This document shows positions 6,030 through 7,229 of a DNA stretch of 7,229 bases, in pieces. The translations under genes and the position numbers were made by a program. Positions within the stretch are counted from its first letter, which is position 1; every line of letters starts with the position of its first letter. The notes under the pieces were generated by a model that ran no database searches, was not told the origin of the DNA, and was given only the letters and a program-made list of their open reading frames with translations. Source of the stretch: Lachnospiraceae bacterium UBA3711. GTDB lineage: Bacteria > Bacillota > Clostridia > Lachnospirales > Lachnospiraceae. The stretch covers positions 3,881 through 11,109 of the forward strand of contig DFHY01000130.1 in NCBI GenBank assembly GCA_002371345.1, in the 5' to 3' direction.

Positions 6030-6083
6030 TTCTGACATATAAGCAAATAAACAACACCCGCAGCAGTTATCAAGGAGATCATT

Positions 6084-7172
6084 ATGTCTGGAAAGCTTTC
6101 CGCGGTTCTCTTCACCCTCACTCTGTCTATGCTTGTCCCCGCTCCCTGCGCCCCGGCTCAGGATGACATAGTTGTGGATTATTCGCATGTACCTGAGGAG
6201 TCTGAGGACGGCACTGAATCAGAATCAGAGCCTCTGATGGAGACGGAGATGACCTATGAAATTCCTGCAGGCATCACTGACGGACTTAAGAAGGATACTC
6301 CGACAGGTGAAGCCGCCGGCATGACGATGGGAGAATGCGGCGCCCTCATCGATGAAGTCTGCCTCGCGAATGCGGGAGAAGAGCTGTGGAAGAAGCACGA
6401 TGATGTATCCGCGTCGTTCAGGCTGTTCAATGATGACTCTGAAACCTGGAAGGAATACAGCGCTTTCTACGCTGATCCCCTGATCTACTATTCTGATGAC
6501 TGGACTCCGGGGCTTGAGGAGCTGCGTCTTCTCATTTACGGGGAAAACGCGTGTGTGGAGGATTATATGACCTCGATGCGCTTCGTCTGCTTCCTTAACG
6601 CCTCCAGCAAGCCGTACCGAAGCAGGAATGACGCTGTCACGCTTGACGACGATACACGCGAGGAAATGCTCCTGGCTGTTCACAGGACGAGCAGCGCTCT
6701 GCTTCTGGTTACGCAGCTTACGGAATCCACGATTCTCAGGTTCGGGCTTGAAGAGCTCCCGGAAAATGAATTCTACTCCTGTGTATATCTGCTCGATCCG
6801 TCCACTCTTGAGGTTCAGACCATCCTCATCTCAAGACATAACGAGGACGGATCCGTATCTGACGTCAGGCACATCTCATTTTCCTACGATCACGGCATGA
6901 CCCCCTTCGTAGAGACCGGATACATGGGACTGATCAGGCATATGACTCCCGGAGCAGTGTGGGCTCCTGAGTATCTGCGCGATGTCAGGGTTATACTTGA
7001 TCCGGGAACGGAGAATGAAAGAACCTGCATCCTGACGACGCTTAAGGGAGACCCCGTCTCATACACCCTTCCGGATGGGTATGTGCTGTACGCTGACGAG
7101 ACGCTCACCCGGCGCTGGATGGACAACGGTGATTACGCCTCCGATCTCACACTGTGGGCGGCTCCGGAGTGA
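6084..7172 (+). CDS. Secreted protein of unknown function
   Basis: I do not recognise a family. The 362-aa protein begins with a signal peptide (K4, then a hydrophobic core LSAVLFTLTLSMLV) and a likely signal peptidase I site after A23-P24-A25. Cys22 is preceded by PAP, not a lipobox, so a lipoprotein is unlikely. An acidic, serine/threonine-rich linker (about 27-58, EESEDGTESESEP) precedes the folded part. The region 80-180 is rich in aromatic and acidic residues. Residues 195-330 have alternating hydrophobic patterns suggesting beta-strands (SALLLVTQLTESTILRFGL, YSCVYLLDPSTLEVQTILIS, HISFSYDHG, RVILDPGTENERTCILTTL), possibly a lipid- or ligand-binding sheet. That is a guess from pattern only. 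ATG 6084 has AAGGAG 6 nt upstream. The gene is alone on the plus strand and is followed by a direct repeat at the window edge. Confidence 0.85.
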   Translation: MSGKLSAVLFTLTLSMLVPAPCAPAQDDIVVDYSHVPEESEDGTESESEPLMETEMTYEIPAGITDGLKKDTPTGEAAGMTMGECGALIDEVCLANAGEELWKKHDDVSASFRLFNDDSETWKEYSAFYADPLIYYSDDWTPGLEELRLLIYGENACVEDYMTSMRFVCFLNASSKPYRSRNDAVTLDDDTREEMLLAVHRTSSALLLVTQLTESTILRFGLEELPENEFYSCVYLLDPSTLEVQTILISRHNEDGSVSDVRHISFSYDHGMTPFVETGYMGLIRHMTPGAVWAPEYLRDVRVILDPGTENERTCILTTLKGDPVSYTLPDGYVLYADETLTRRWMDNGDYASDLTLWAAPE

Positions 7173-7180
7173 CGGTCTGC

Positions 7181-7229
7181 CGTCTCCTCAGTGCCGGAGG
7201 ATCCGGATCATTCTCGTCTCCTCAGTGCC
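7181..7229. repeat. Direct repeat with 34-bp period downstream of the secreted-protein gene
   Basis: The 15-mer CGTCTCCTCAGTGCC occurs exactly at 7181-7195 and at 7215-7229, where the window ends, so the second copy may extend further and more units may follow. Between them lies a small hairpin, CCGGA (7194-7198), loop GGA, TCCGG (7202-7206), without a T-run. It begins 8 nt after the stop codon. Confidence 0.6.

Noticed and set aside
6140..6160. Lipobox in the plus-strand secreted protein (Cys22)
   Set aside because: The residues before Cys22 are Pro-Ala-Pro, and proline at -1 does not fit a lipobox. A-P-A followed by Q fits signal peptidase I better.

Overview
The window looks like ordinary chromosomal sequence from a Gram-positive anaerobe of the Bacillota, class Clostridia, with Lachnospiraceae-like relatives most plausible. 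The reasons are strong AGGAGG-type ribosome binding sites, moderately GC-rich sequence, a two-domain biotin ligase/repressor started from TTG, a YuiD-type divergent PAP2 protein, and small multi-pass membrane and secreted proteins of the sort common in that group. This assignment is inferred from style and protein resemblance, not from a marker gene.

Layout: seven genes lie on the minus strand, read right to left. They are a molybdopterin-binding (MoCF-domain) protein with a four-cysteine tail (4845-5915), a divergent PAP2 family protein (4295-4783), an NfeD family membrane protein (3833-4282), an SPFH/stomatin-like protein (2703-3668), ornithine carbamoyltransferase (1620-2603), a small three-helix membrane protein of unknown function (1199-1534) and BirA (36-1079). 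One plus-strand gene (6084-7172) diverges from them and encodes a secreted protein I do not recognise. A divergent promoter region at about 5988-6083 separates the two directions.

How the genes relate: the NfeD and SPFH genes are a well-known partnership (QmcA/YbbJ or YuaF/flotillin type) acting in membrane organisation or quality control. The divergent PAP2 gene is tightly coupled to nfeD (12-nt gap). ArgF (arginine or citrulline metabolism), BirA (biotin loading of carboxylases) and the molybdopterin-binding protein are independent housekeeping functions. All minus-strand genes could be partly co-transcribed, since no convincing terminator separates them, but argF appears to have its own promoter.

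The least ordinary feature is in the gaps rather than the genes. Five intergenic gaps contain a short direct repeat: 25 bp x3 or more before the SPFH gene, 27 bp x2 before the MoCF gene, a 34-bp-period repeat after the secreted gene, a 19-bp repeat 63 bp apart around the argF stop, and a weaker 52-bp-spaced pair before birA. A large inverted repeat sits between the SPFH gene and argF. I found no mobile element, CRISPR array, tRNA or rRNA, and no evidence of a defence system or other novel multi-gene system.
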